A stretch of DNA of 64,000 bases from assembly GCA_020631735.1 (NCBI GenBank), contig CM036231.1, forward strand, positions 3,871,831-3,935,830, written 5' to 3'. Numbering within the stretch: the stretch's first letter is position 1; every line of letters begins with the position of its first letter. The notes under the pieces were generated by a model, which did not search any database, was not told where the DNA came from, and saw only the letters and a list, made by a program, of their open reading frames with translations. This DNA comes from Saccharum officinarum. Taxonomy: Eukaryota > Streptophyta > Magnoliopsida > Poales > Poaceae. Shown piece by piece: positions 1 to 10,698 of this stretch. The position numbers and the translations under genes were made by a program.

Positions 1-199
1 TACACTTGATGGTGTTGGCACATTTGCAAAGGTGGCGTTGGTCGCGCTGTGGTTTGCGGGTAGAGAGAGGTTTGGGTTCCTCTCTCCCTCCCGCTGAGCG
101 TGTGAGCGCGGGATTCAGGCGATTTCGGGAAAATGAAATGCCTATTTTCCACTACGCCGAAAGTCGGAAAAGAAACGGAGGCGAACGGGGTCACTGAGG

Positions 200-826
200 T
201 GACCGGACGCTGCACCGGACGCGGTCACGGTGTGACCGGACGCGTCCGGTCAGTACAGCGCGGTTTCAGGCGCGGGTGCTAGGGTTTGCAACCGGCGCGT
301 CCGGTCACTCGCGGGACCGGCGCGTCCGGTCATGCACCCAGAAGGAACTGAGGTTCACAGAGGACGATCGGACGCGGGGCGCGTCCGGTCACACACGATC
401 GGACGCGTCCGATCGTTGAAGGAGCTTACTGGACTCACACCGGACGCGGGCACTGTCGCGTCCGGTCGTTCGAAGGAGCGCGTCCGGTCGTTGCGTCGCG
501 GGCGCATGGGTCAGTGCGATCGGCGCGTCCGGTCGTTCGACAGGCGCGTCCGGTCATCGGGACCGGCGCGTCCGGTCATTTTGAGAGGCGCGTCCGGTCG
601 TTGGTTTGACCGTTGAGGGTCAGTGACCGTTGGAGGATCGGACGCGGTGGAGCGCGTCCGGTCGTTTTGAGAGGCGCGTCCGGTCATAGGGTTTGACCGT
701 TGGCGCAGTGACCGTTGGAGGATCTAACGGTCGCGTTTGAAATTCGAGGGACACGTGGACGTCGCAGGGCGACCGGACGCGGTGAAGCGCGTCCGGTCAG
801 TTACGACCGGCGCGTCCGGTCGTCCC
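200..826 (+). repeat. GCGTCCGGTC motif array in the LTR promoter
   Basis: About 14 copies of GCGTCCGGTC, plus reverse-complement copies (GACCGGACGC), occur irregularly between 200 and 826, ending about 50 bp before the TATA box. One instance forms the perfect 18-bp palindrome GACCGGACGCGTCCGGTC. The 3' LTR holds the same array with 13 copies (about 9117-9725). The position directly upstream of the TATA box suggests cis-regulatory sites; that role is inference. Confidence 0.85.
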
Positions 827-873
827 GAGTTTTGCCCAGTGAAGGGGTAACGGCTCTATTTGGAGGGGATGCT

Positions 874-881
874 TATAAATA
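874..881 (+). promoter_or_regulatory. TATA box of the Copia 5' LTR
   Basis: TATAAATA follows the CG-rich motif array and precedes the long transcribed part of the LTR. The same box is at 9770-9777 in the 3' LTR. Transcription would start about 30 bp downstream (inference). Confidence 0.7.
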
Positions 882-1803
882 CTCGTTGGCCGGCCCTTGG
901 GGAGGAAATGAGTGATTTCTAACATCCTTATACATCCTTTGAGCTAGAGCATCATCTCCCACTCATCTCTCTTGAGTGATTGCAAATCATAAGTGAGATT
1001 GAGTGATCCCAAAGTGCATTGCATAGCTTGAGGGCATCTAGTGGCACTTGTGGGTGGTTTAGCCGGTGGATTTCTTGTTACTCTTGGAGAGTACCGCTCC
1101 TAGCCGGCTTGGAGATTGTTGGAGGCGTTGGCAAGAGAAGGTGATTGTTCTTGGCCACCTCCGGTTGTTTGTAAGAGGTTCTTGTGCTTTCCTCGGCGGG
1201 ACGCCAAAAGCAACTCTATTGGATTGCGCGTGTCATTGAGTTACCTCACTTGAGAGTGGAGTCTTGCGGTGCCTTGCGGGGCGTGCCTTGAGGGGCAAGT
1301 GACTTGAGGGTCACACCGAGGAACCATCTAAGTGTTGGTCGACACAACCGGTGACGTAGCTTGTCGGTGCACAAGTGAACACCGGGTGAACAAAAATATT
1401 GTGTCTCTTGTCTCCCGGTGATTGGTCTACATATTGTGTTGTTGTCAATATTAATTGATTATATATCATCTTGGTGATTGGCAACATCTTCACTCCACCG
1501 TCGGTATAAGATTCACAATCCTATCTCTTGCACTTATCTTTACTAGATTATCTTGTGTTGCTCTAGTAGTAGCTTGGCTAGTAGTGTTGTTAGCTTGTTC
1601 TCTAGTGTAAAATTAGTGACATAGCTCTTGTGTGAACTAGAGATCATAATCTACTAGACTTGTGGATAGGAGGCTTGCATCACAACCTTTGGCTAAGCAA
1701 AACTCGCTTTACGCCGTTTGTTATTCTAACAAGTTTGCTTAGTGGTGCTTGTAGAATTTTTATAGGCTATTCACCCCCCTCTAGCCATCTAGGACCTTAC
1801 AAG

Positions 1804-1815
1804 TGGTATCGGAGC
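1804..1815 (+). other. Primer binding site (initiator tRNA-Met type)
   Basis: TGGTATCGGAGC lies two bases after the LTR end. It matches the usual TGGTATCAGAGC complement of plant tRNA-iMet except for one base (CGG for CAG). Confidence 0.85.
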
Positions 1816-1861
1816 CGTGGTCACCGTTTTAATCAAGGCTTAACATCCTTCGGTGTGAAAA

Positions 1862-3880
1862 ATGGCTCAAATTGTGTTCAATCATGTTGGGGGCAAGCCA
1901 CCGTTCTTTGATGGTGTTAGTTCTTTTGCTCATTGGAAGAGAAAGATGACAATGTACCTTGGTTCTATTCATGAGAGAGTATTGCAAGTCACCGAGAATG
2001 ATTTTGCTATCATTGATCCTAATCATCTCACCGATGAAGATAGAGCAAATAGAACATGCAATAGAATGGCTCTCAATACACTTTACCATGGTATTGACAC
2101 AAAAGTATTTGAGGGCATCAAGGACTTAGAATTGGCATATGAAGTATGGACAAGGTTGAGTGAAACATATGAGGGCACTAAGGTTGTGAAGAGTGCCAAG
2201 CTATATGGGCTCAAGAGTGAGTTTGAGAACTTCAAGAAAAAGGATGATGAAACAATCATTGAAATGTTTCATAGATTGCAAGTGATAGTCAATGATCTCA
2301 AGAGCTTAGGGCACAAGACTCAAGATCAAGATTTTTGTCACAAGTTCTTATTGAGCTTACCTAGAAGATTCAAGATGTTGATCATGATGTTGCAAAGAGA
2401 TGGGCTTGAAGCAATGAAGCCTAATGATTTGCTTGGTGAAGTATTGACCTATGACAAATATGATCAAGATGTTGATGACAAGGAAAAGGTGGAAGATGAA
2501 AAGAAGAAGAAGACCGTGGCGTTCAAGGCCACCTCCTCCAAAGGCAAAGCTACCATCATTGGAGAAGAAGAAGACAATGATGAAGATGAAGATTATGAAA
2601 TTGATGATGAGGCATTTGCTTTTGTAGTCAAGAAAATGGGTCACATGTTCATTAAGAGAAGAGGCTTCAAAAAGAGAAATGACAACTTCAAGAGCAATGA
2701 GCAACAAAGGAGGTGCTTCAATTGTGATAGCACCGAACATCTTCAAGCCGAATGTCCCTATGACAAGAAGAAAAACAACAAGAGGGGCAAGTTTGAGAAG
2801 AAAAAGAAAGAAGCCAAGATAACATTCAAGAAAGGCAAGAATGGAGTCTATATGGCCACTTGGGAAAGTGATGATGATGATGAAGAAGAAGAATCATCCA
2901 ACAAGGCTTTTGCTTCCATTGCTATCAACAAGAAGCCTTCACTATTTGATTCATCCTCTTCATGCTTCATGGCCAAAGAAGCTAAGGTATTATATGATGA
3001 GAGTGATGATGAAAGTGAAATGGAATATGTTCATGATAGTGATAATGATAAATATGATAATGAAAATGATGATGATGATGATGAACCAACTAAAGAACAA
3101 CTATATGACTTGTTGCAACAAACTAGAGACATAGCTATTGCCAAGAACAAGGAGTGCAAGAAGCTTTCAATGAAAGTAGCAATACTTGAGAAAGTTCTTG
3201 GTGAGCTTAAGACCACTCATGAGAGTCTAGTGGAAGACCATGAGGATCTTGGTAAGGCTCATTCCAAGCTTGAAAAGGCTCACTCATTGCTACTTGAGCA
3301 ACAAGAAAAGAAGGAGGTTGTTGTATCATGTGATATAGGTGTTACATGTGATATAATTGATGAATCCTTTAATGAACCTATCATCATGTCAAATACTAAC
3401 CCTTCTTGTAGCTCTTCATCCACCACCACCAACTCTACCTCTACTACTAGTGATGGTTTCACTTGTGATGCCTCACTAATGGTTGAGAATGAGACTCTCA
3501 AGAGAGAGGTGGATGAGCTCACTCACGCCCTAGGCAAGGCCTATGGTGGTGAGGCCCGCTTGCTTAAGTGCTTGGGTAGCCAAAGGTTCTCTCTTAACAA
3601 AGAGGGATTGGGCTACACCCCCAAGAAAGGCAAGTCGGCCTTTGCAACTCCAAAGCCTAGCTTTGTGAAGGGCAATGGTCGGTTTTGCAATAGATGTAAG
3701 CAAGTTGGGCACCTAGAGCATAATTGCAATAAAAAGAACCAAAGCAAGAACCTTGTTAATGCTATACCTTTTGATTCTTGCTATGTGCTTACCAAAGGTG
3801 TGAAGGGTGTGCAAGCTAAGTTTGTTGGTACACCAATAGTGGCCCAAAGAAGAAGGCTATTTGGGTACCAAAGAGCTTAG
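1862..3880 (+). CDS. Gag polyprotein of the Copia element
   Basis: The 672-residue capsid/nucleocapsid protein would package element RNA in virus-like particles. The start is the first ATG after the primer site. The N-terminal third is a Copia-type gag domain (UBN2 family style). A zinc knuckle of the form CX2CX4HX4C begins at residue 285 and a second at residue 609. Between them are strongly acidic runs (Asp/Glu blocks around 235-250, 340-350 and 395-405) and a heptad-like coiled coil around 405-505. Two knuckles and a long acidic, coiled insert are typical of SIRE elements. Near the end the reading frame seems to have lost one base around 3838-3842: the next frame continues with a Lys/Trp/Pro-rich tail typical of this family while the annotated frame stops at 3878. 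Confidence 0.9.
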   Translation: MAQIVFNHVGGKPPFFDGVSSFAHWKRKMTMYLGSIHERVLQVTENDFAIIDPNHLTDEDRANRTCNRMALNTLYHGIDTKVFEGIKDLELAYEVWTRLSETYEGTKVVKSAKLYGLKSEFENFKKKDDETIIEMFHRLQVIVNDLKSLGHKTQDQDFCHKFLLSLPRRFKMLIMMLQRDGLEAMKPNDLLGEVLTYDKYDQDVDDKEKVEDEKKKKTVAFKATSSKGKATIIGEEEDNDEDEDYEIDDEAFAFVVKKMGHMFIKRRGFKKRNDNFKSNEQQRRCFNCDSTEHLQAECPYDKKKNNKRGKFEKKKKEAKITFKKGKNGVYMATWESDDDDEEEESSNKAFASIAINKKPSLFDSSSSCFMAKEAKVLYDESDDESEMEYVHDSDNDKYDNENDDDDDEPTKEQLYDLLQQTRDIAIAKNKECKKLSMKVAILEKVLGELKTTHESLVEDHEDLGKAHSKLEKAHSLLLEQQEKKEVVVSCDIGVTCDIIDESFNEPIIMSNTNPSCSSSSTTTNSTSTTSDGFTCDASLMVENETLKREVDELTHALGKAYGGEARLLKCLGSQRFSLNKEGLGYTPKKGKSAFATPKPSFVKGNGRFCNRCKQVGHLEHNCNKKNQSKNLVNAIPFDSCYVLTKGVKGVQAKFVGTPIVAQRRRLFGYQRA

Positions 3881-3941
3881 TTACTAACCTACAAGGACCC
3901 AAGCAAAAATGGGTACCTAAGCTTCATTGATTTGCTTGTAG

Positions 3942-4997
3942 GTCAATTACAAAGCCGGAGGAAGGCATTGGATTATTGATAGTGGGTGCACTCAACACAT
4001 GACCGGTACATCAAGAATGTTTGACTCAATCAATGACAATAATAGTGGTGTTGATTCTATCACATTTGGCAATAACAAGAAAGGCAAGGTTATTGGCTTG
4101 GGCAAGATTGCAATATCAAATGACATGAGTATCTCAAATGTGTTGCTAGTTGAAAGTTTGGATTTCAATCTTCTATCCGTGGCACAAATATGTGATCTAG
4201 GCTACAAATGCATCTTTGGGGTTGATGATGTGGAAGTTATTAGTGTGGATGGTTCAAATGTGGCATTCAAGGGATTTAGATATGAGAATCTCTACCTAGT
4301 TGACTTCAATGCTAGAGAAACTTCTTTGACAACTTGCTTAGTCTCCAAATCAAGCATGGGTTGGCTTTGGCATAGAAGGCTTGGTCATGTTGGCATGAAA
4401 CAATTGAAGAAGCTTACAACTCACAATCTTGTCAATGGTTTGAAAGATGTTGAATTTGAGAAGAATAAGCTTTGTAGTGCATGTCAAGCCGGGAAGCAAG
4501 TTGGAAGCTCACATCCAAAGAAGAGTACAATGAGCACATGCAAAGCATTTGAGTTGATGCACATGGATCTATTTGGACCAACAACATATACAAGCATAGG
4601 CGGTAACAAGTATGGCTTTGTCATAGTGGATGACTTCACAAGATTCACATGGGTATTCTTTCTTAGTGACAAAAGTGAAGTGTTTGACACCTTCAAGACA
4701 TTTCTCACTAGAGTTCACAATGAGTTTGAGATTAGAATCAAGAAAGTGAGAAGTGACAATGGAAGTGAGTTCAAGAATACAAGAATTGAAGAACTTTGTG
4801 ATCATTATGGTATTGGACATCAATTCTCGGCCAAGTACACTCCACAATCAAATGGCCTAGTTGAGAGGAAGAATAGAACATTGCTTGATATGGCTAGATC
4901 AATGCTTCATGAGTACAATGTGAGTCAATCTTTTGGGATGAAGCAATCAATACCGCTTGCTACTACATCAATAGATTATATTGTCATCCATTGCTAG
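3942..4997 (+). pseudogene. Copia pol part 1: protease and integrase (frame-broken)
   Basis: The frame opens after a stop at 3939. The aspartic protease motif DSGC followed by HMTG is encoded from 3978. Integrase follows: the N-terminal zinc-binding H-H-C-C (HRRLGHVG, then CSAC), the core aspartates in HMDLFGP and RSDNGSEF, and the glutamate in NGLVERKNRT. At about 4930-4940 the frame is lost, apparently through a one-base deletion; the protein then ends in unrelated residues at 4997 while the expected continuation runs in the frame of the next ORF. The part therefore does not join RT in this copy. Gag, this segment and RT lie in different frames, so a full polyprotein cannot be made. Confidence 0.88.
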
Positions 4998-7141
4998 AGA
5001 AGACCCCATATGAGTTACTTCATGGAAGAAAGCCCAATATTTCTTACTTTAGGGTGTTTGGTTGCAAATGCTATATCTTGAAGAAGGGCACTAGATTGGG
5101 AAAGTTTGACAAGAGATGTGATGAGGGGTTCCTACTTGGTTATTCAACTACAAGCAAAGCTTATAGAGTTTGGAACAACTCAAGTGGCATTCTAGAAGAA
5201 GTCCATGATGTGCAATTTGATGAAACCAATGGGTCACAAGATGAAGAAGAGAATCTAGATGATGTTAGTGGAACTCTATTGGTGGAAGCAATGAAGAACA
5301 TGGACATTGGGGACATTAGAGCAAAGCAAGTGATTGATATTCAAGATGATGATAAAGATCAAGTGCTCAATTCTCCATTCAAGCTAGCTAGTGACTCTCA
5401 AGTGCAAGATCAAGGTGCTAGTTCATCTCATCAAGATACATCAAGTGATCAACCAAGCTCAAGCAATCAAGTGCAAGTACTCCAACCACAACATGTTGCA
5501 AGAGATCACCCCATTGATAGTGTTATTGGTGATATTAGAAGTGGTGTGCAAACAAGATCAAGATTGACTATGTTTTGTGAGCATGCATCATTTGTGTCAA
5601 CCATAGAACCAAAGAAGATAGAAGAAGCTTTGAGGGATGCCGATTGGATCATGGCTATGCAAGAAGAGCTTAACAATTTCACAAGAAATGATGTTTGGGA
5701 ATTGGTAGAAAGGCCAAATGACTACAATGTGATTGGAACCAAGTGGGTGTTTAAAAACAAGCAAGATCAAGATGGCATTGTAGTGAGAAACAAAGCAAGA
5801 CTAGTTGCTCAAGGTTACACTCAAGTTGAAGGTCTTGACTATGATGAGACATATGCTCCCGTGGCAAGATTGGAGGCAATAAGGATTCTATTGGCTTATG
5901 CTTGTGCACACAATATCAAACTATATCAAATGGATGTCAAAAGTGCATTTCTCAATGGGATCATCAATGAGTTAGTATTTGTTGAGCAACCGCCCGGATT
6001 TGAAGATGACAAGAAACCCAACCATGTCTACAAGTTGAAGAAGGCTTTATATGGCTTAAAGCAAGCACCTAGAGCATGGTATGAGAGGCTAAGGGATTTC
6101 CTTCTCTCTAAGGGATTCAAAATGGGCAAGGTTGATACTACTCTATTCACCAAGAAGATTGGAAATGATCTATTCATAGTGCAAATATATGTTGATGACA
6201 TCATCTTTGGATCAACCGATCAAGCTTATTGTGAAGAATTTGGTGCTATGATGGCCAAAGAGTTTGAAATGTCTATGATTGGTGAACTTAGCTACTTCCT
6301 TGGTCTCCAAGTCAAGCAATTGAAGAATGGGACATTTGTGAGTCAAGGGAAATACATAAGGGACATGTTGAAGAAGTTTGGAATGCAAGATGCAAAGCCA
6401 ATTTCAACTCCAATGGGCACAAATGGCAATTTGGATAGTGATCTTGATGGCAAAATGGTGAATCAAAAGGAATATCGGTCTTTGATTGGAAGTCTACTCT
6501 ATGTCACCGCATCAAGGCCGGATGTCATGTTTAGTGTTTGCATGTGTGCTAGATATCAAGCCTCACCTAGAGAAAGTCATCTCACGGCCGCAAAGAGAAT
6601 ATTGAGGTACTTGAAGCAAACAAGAGATGTTGGACTATGGTATCCCAAGGGGTCAAAGTTTGAATTGATTGGATATTCGGACTCCGACTATGGGGGTTGC
6701 AAGATCAATAGAAAGAGCACAAGTGGCACATGTCAATTACTTGGAAGATCACTTGTGTCATGGTCCTCAAAGAAACAAAATAGTGTGGCAATCTCTACCG
6801 CCGAAGCCGAATATGTGAGTGCGGGGAGTTGTTGTGCACAATTGCTATGGATGAAATCAACTTTGAAGGATTATGGTCTCAATTTCAAGAATGTGCCGTT
6901 GCTATGTGATAATGAGAGTGCAATCAAGATGATACAAAAACCGGTTCAACATGGAAGAACAAAGCATATTGACATAAGACATCATTTCATTAGAGATCAT
7001 CAACAAAAGGGAGATATTGCCATTGAAAGTGTTGGCACCGATGATCAACTTGCCGATATTCTCACTAAGCCACTTGATGAAAAGAGGTTTTGCAAGCTAA
7101 GGAATGAATTGAACATTCTTGATTTCTCAAACATGAGTTGA
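4935..7141 (+). CDS. Copia pol part 2: reverse transcriptase and RNase H
   Basis: The open frame carries the end of integrase (the KTPYELLHGRKPN block, common in Copia), then RT of the RVT_2 family with NKARLVAQGYTQ, DETYAPVARLEA, the QMDVKSAFLNG block and the catalytic YVDD in QIYVDDIIFG. RNase H follows with SDSDYGG, the STAEAEY glutamate and the CDNESAI aspartate, ending with the KHIDIRHHFIRDH signature. It is uninterrupted and about 716 residues from 4991, so this half of pol is intact. It lacks its own start because it is normally part of the gag-pol polyprotein; the break around 4935 separates it from integrase. Confidence 0.92.
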
Positions 7142-8320
7142 ATGCACCCCACCCACTTATTGACATGCCTCTCCTTCGACATTGCAAGGTAAAATTGATT
7201 GACATGTCTTTCATCCTATGCTAAGGACTTGATAGAGCATGTAGACATAATAAGTGGTATGCATAAGCATTCATGATAAATCAAATGAATTTGATGGATA
7301 TATGTTACCACTATTGCTTCTATGCTTATTTTGATCTAGTGGTGGCATATGACATGTTTGTGAGCTTGTAAACCTAGTGTTGAATCTAGAAGATTTGCTA
7401 TAAGTGTTTAATTCAACATAGGCAAGATAACCCTTATTTTGAGGAGTGAAGAAGCTTGTCTTTGGTTCAAATCGAATTAAATATCTTTGGCAAGTATTCT
7501 AGGTTAAACCAAATTTGATAAATTTTTAACCTTACATATGGTATCGAATTAATTTCAATCTACTCCATCAAACACTTTTCCTTCTCTCCACAATTTGATC
7601 CCATTTTTGGGTAAGTTGTTGACAAAGGGGGAGAGAAAAAGATGATTCAACTTGATAAAGGGGTAAATAAAATTTATGAGAGAAAAAGATGATTCAACTT
7701 GATAAAGGGGTAAATAAAATTTGTTGATGCACACAAGTAGGGGAGCAAGCTCATAAACAAAGTTGTTGCATTTGTTTGTGCATTTTCATAAGACTTGCTC
7801 ATTGCACATGTATTTAAATTCAATATACATGCTTGTGTGGTGCAATGCTAGTATAGAAATTGGATGATGAAATGATCTACTAGCATGCATAGGAATAGTT
7901 TATATGTGGTATCTAGACTTGCCTAAAAGCTCTACAAGTGGTTAGCTTTACAAGTAGTCCAAGAACCTTTGCATATAATGTTGATCTCACGGGGTTCTTG
8001 AGTTTTGATGGATGTCTAGTTACGTCATGATGCTAAGGATGGTGTAAAAGGCAACTCCGATTGGTATCACGCTTCAAAGGTCCATTTCTTACACCTTAGC
8101 ATCATTTTGGTAGAATTACTCTCCCAACACTTCTATCCATGCATATGTGCAAAGCTTTCAATCCAAACTCTATGCACATATGTAGGGGGAGCTAATGCTA
8201 CCAAAACCGAGCTTGTGATAATTGTCCAAACTTTCTTATGAGCAAAATGATTGGACAAGTATGACAAGTTCAAAACTTTTATTATCAAAATCATCTTTGT
8301 GAGGGTTGTCATCAATTACC
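7142..8320 (+). other. Noncoding spacer between Copia pol and the 3' LTR
   Basis: No credible ORF is visible; the envelope-like ORF of some SIRE elements is absent here. It contains a tandem duplication of a 47-bp unit at 7631-7722 and several short purine-rich runs (for example GACAAAGGGGGAGAG at 7621). Confidence 0.75.
7631..7722 (+). repeat. 47-bp tandem duplication in the Copia spacer
   Basis: Two copies start with GAGAGAAAAAGATGATTC at 7631 and 7678. They are identical through about 45 bases, so the duplication is recent, or it is a replication slip. Confidence 0.9.
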
Positions 8321-8334
8321 AAAAAGGGGGAGAT
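8321..8334 (+). other. Polypurine tract of the Copia element
   Basis: AAAAAGGGGGAGAT directly precedes the TG that starts the 3' LTR; it would prime plus-strand DNA. Confidence 0.85.
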
Positions 8335-10698
8335 TGAAAGTCCCTAGTTTGGTTTTGGCTAATTGATGAAACCTAGGACTAACCTTTGTATCTAAGTGGA
8401 TGATTTAGATAAAGGTGGTCATTGCATATGAGACATGACATTGACTCATATGACCAAGATGGTGAAGACCAAGATGAGGCTTGGCTCGATGGACCGGTTG
8501 TGAGGGTGAAGGGCAAGTCGAGGCTTCGAAGCGAGGGACCATGCGATGGTGAAGCTTGAGCAAGACTTGGCGCCGACGGACCAATGCAACGGTGAAGAGC
8601 AAGTGAAGTCAAGGTCGATGGATCGAGACGGTCATGTGATGATATGAAGTGGATCATATCATTTGAAGAAACAAAATGGGCTCAAGGCAAAGGTATAACC
8701 ATAGGGCCATTTTGTTTTACACTCAAGACACCATAGAGGGTGTGAGTGGTTTAGGATCGATAGCCGAACTATTAAGAGGGGAAGTCTTATCGGTTATTCG
8801 ATGCACGGGTGCCACTAGGTGAATTCATGAAGTGCATTGCATGTAGGGCCTAGTGAGCTAATTGGAAAACCTTTGAAAATGATTGAGAAAATGCTAACAC
8901 ACAAGCACATGGAGATGTACACTTGATGGTGTTGGCACATTTGCAAAGGTGGCGTTGGTCGCGCTGTGGTTTGCGGGTAGAGAGAGGTTTGGGTTCCTCT
9001 CTCCCTCCCACCGAGCGTGTGAGCGCGGGATTCAGGCGATTTCGGGGAAATGAAATGCCTATTTTCCACTACGCCGAAACTCGGAAAAGAAACGGAGGCG
9101 AACGGGGTCACTGAGGTGACCGGACGCTGCACCGGACGCGGTCACGGTGTGACCGGACGCGTCCGGTCAGTACAGCGCGGTTTCAGGCGCGGGTGCTAGG
9201 GTTTGCAACCGGCGCGTCCGGTCACTCGCGGGACCGACGCGTCCGGTCATGCACCCAGAAGGAACTGAGGTTCACAGAGGACGATCGGACGCGGGGCGCG
9301 TCCGGTCACACACGATCGGACACGTCCGATCGTTGAAGGAGCTTACTGGACTCACACCGGACGCGGGCACTGTCGCGTCCGGTCGTTCGAAGGAGCGCGT
9401 CCGGTCGTTGCGTCGCGGGCGCGTGGGTCAGTGCGATCGGCGCGTCCGGTCATCGGGACCGGCGCGTCCGGTCGTTGTCTGGGGCGCGTCCGGTCGTTGG
9501 TTTGACCGTTGAGGGTCAGTGACCGTTGGAGGATCGGACGCGGTGGAGCGCGTCCGGTCGTTTTGAGAGGCGCGTCCGGTCATAGGGTTTGACCGTTGGC
9601 ACAGTGACCGTTGGAGGATCTAACGGTCGCGTTTGAAATTCGAGGGACACGTGGACGTCGCAGGGCGACCGGACGCGGTGAAGCGCGTCCGGTCAGTTAC
9701 GACCGGCGCGTCCGGTCGTCCCGAGTTTTGCCCAGTGAAGGGGTAACGGCTCTATTTGGAGGGGATGCTTATAAATACTCGTTGGCCGGCCCTTGGGGAG
9801 AAAACTAGTGATTTCTAACATCCTTATACATCCTTTGAGCTAGAGCATCATCTCCCACTCATCTCTCTTGAGTGATTGCAAATCATAAGTGAGATCGAGT
9901 GATCCCAAAGTGCATTGCATAGCTTGAGGGCATCTAGTGGCACTTGTGGGTGGTTTAGCCGGTGGATTTCTTGTTACTCTTGGAGAGTACCGCTCCTAGC
10001 CGGCTTAGAGATTGTTGGAGGCGTTGGCAAGAGAAGGTGATTGTTCTTGGCCACCTCCGGTTGTTTGTAAGAGGTTCGTGTGCTTTCCTCGGCGGGACGC
10101 CAAAAGCAACTCTATTGGATTGCGCGTGTCATTGAGTTACCTCACTTGAGAGTGGAGTCTTGCGGTGCCTTGCGGGGCGTGCCTTGAGGGGCAAGTGACT
10201 TGAGGGTCACACCGAGGAACCATCTAAGTGTTGGTCGACACAACCGGTGACGTAGCTTGTCGGTGCACAAGTGAACACCGGGTGAACAAAAATATTGTGT
10301 CTCTTGTCTCCTGGTGATTGGTCTACATATTGTGTTGTTGTCAATATTAATTGATTATATATCATCTTGGTGATTGGCAACATCTTCACTCCACCGTCGG
10401 TATAAGATTCACAATCCTATCTCTTGCACTTATCTTTACTAGATTATCTTGTGTTGCTCTAGTAGTAGCTTGGCTAGTAGTGTTGTTAGCTTGTTCTCTA
10501 GTGTAAAATTAGTGACATACCTCTTGTGTGAACTAGAGATCATAATCTACTAGACTTGTGGATAGGAGGCTTGCATCACAACCTTTGGCTAAGCAAAACT
10601 CGCGTTACGCCGTTTGTTATTCTAACAAGTTTGCTTAGTGGTGCTTATAGAATTTTTATAGGCTATTCACCCCCCCTCTAGCCATCTAGGACCTTACA
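8335..10698 (+). repeat. 3' LTR of the Copia element (complete, 2364 bp)
   Basis: It starts TGAAAGTCC right after the polypurine tract and ends CCTTACA. The right part matches 1-1801 at about 98-99 percent. It has a 21-bp deletion in the motif array relative to the 5' copy, so it carries one motif fewer, and its TATA box is at 9770-9777. It is followed by CCTGT, one half of the presumed 5-bp target duplication. Confidence 0.95.

Larger units (their letters stand above)
1..1801 (+). repeat. 5' LTR of the Copia element (partial)
   Basis: Position 1 aligns with about 8918 in the complete 3' LTR, so some 580 bp of this LTR lie left of the window. It ends in CTTACA just before the primer binding site. 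It contains the motif array, the TATA box and the transcribed R/U5 part. Confidence 0.93.
1..10698 (+). mobile_element. Ty1/copia LTR retrotransposon, SIRE type, left LTR cut by window edge
   Basis: Order seen: LTR, primer binding site, gag, protease-integrase, reverse transcriptase-RNase H, noncoding spacer, polypurine tract, LTR. This Copia domain order (integrase before RT) and the long LTR (2364 bp in the complete 3' copy), with a large gag holding two zinc knuckles and a coiled coil, fit the SIRE/Maximus lineage. The overlapping parts of the two LTRs differ by roughly 25 substitutions over about 1780 bp by eye, so the insertion is recent. The coding region has frame breaks and is probably not autonomous. 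The element lies within a Tekay-type LTR, part of which follows at 10699. The flanking duplication cannot be checked because the left flank is outside the window. Confidence 0.93.

Noticed and set aside
200..826. CRISPR-like or satellite array
   Set aside because: Repeat spacing is irregular, the host is a plant, and the array is inside an LTR promoter.
2357..2746. Minus-strand ORFs within Copia gag
   Set aside because: Shadows of the Lys/Glu-rich gag codons, giving hydrophobic nonsense sequence.
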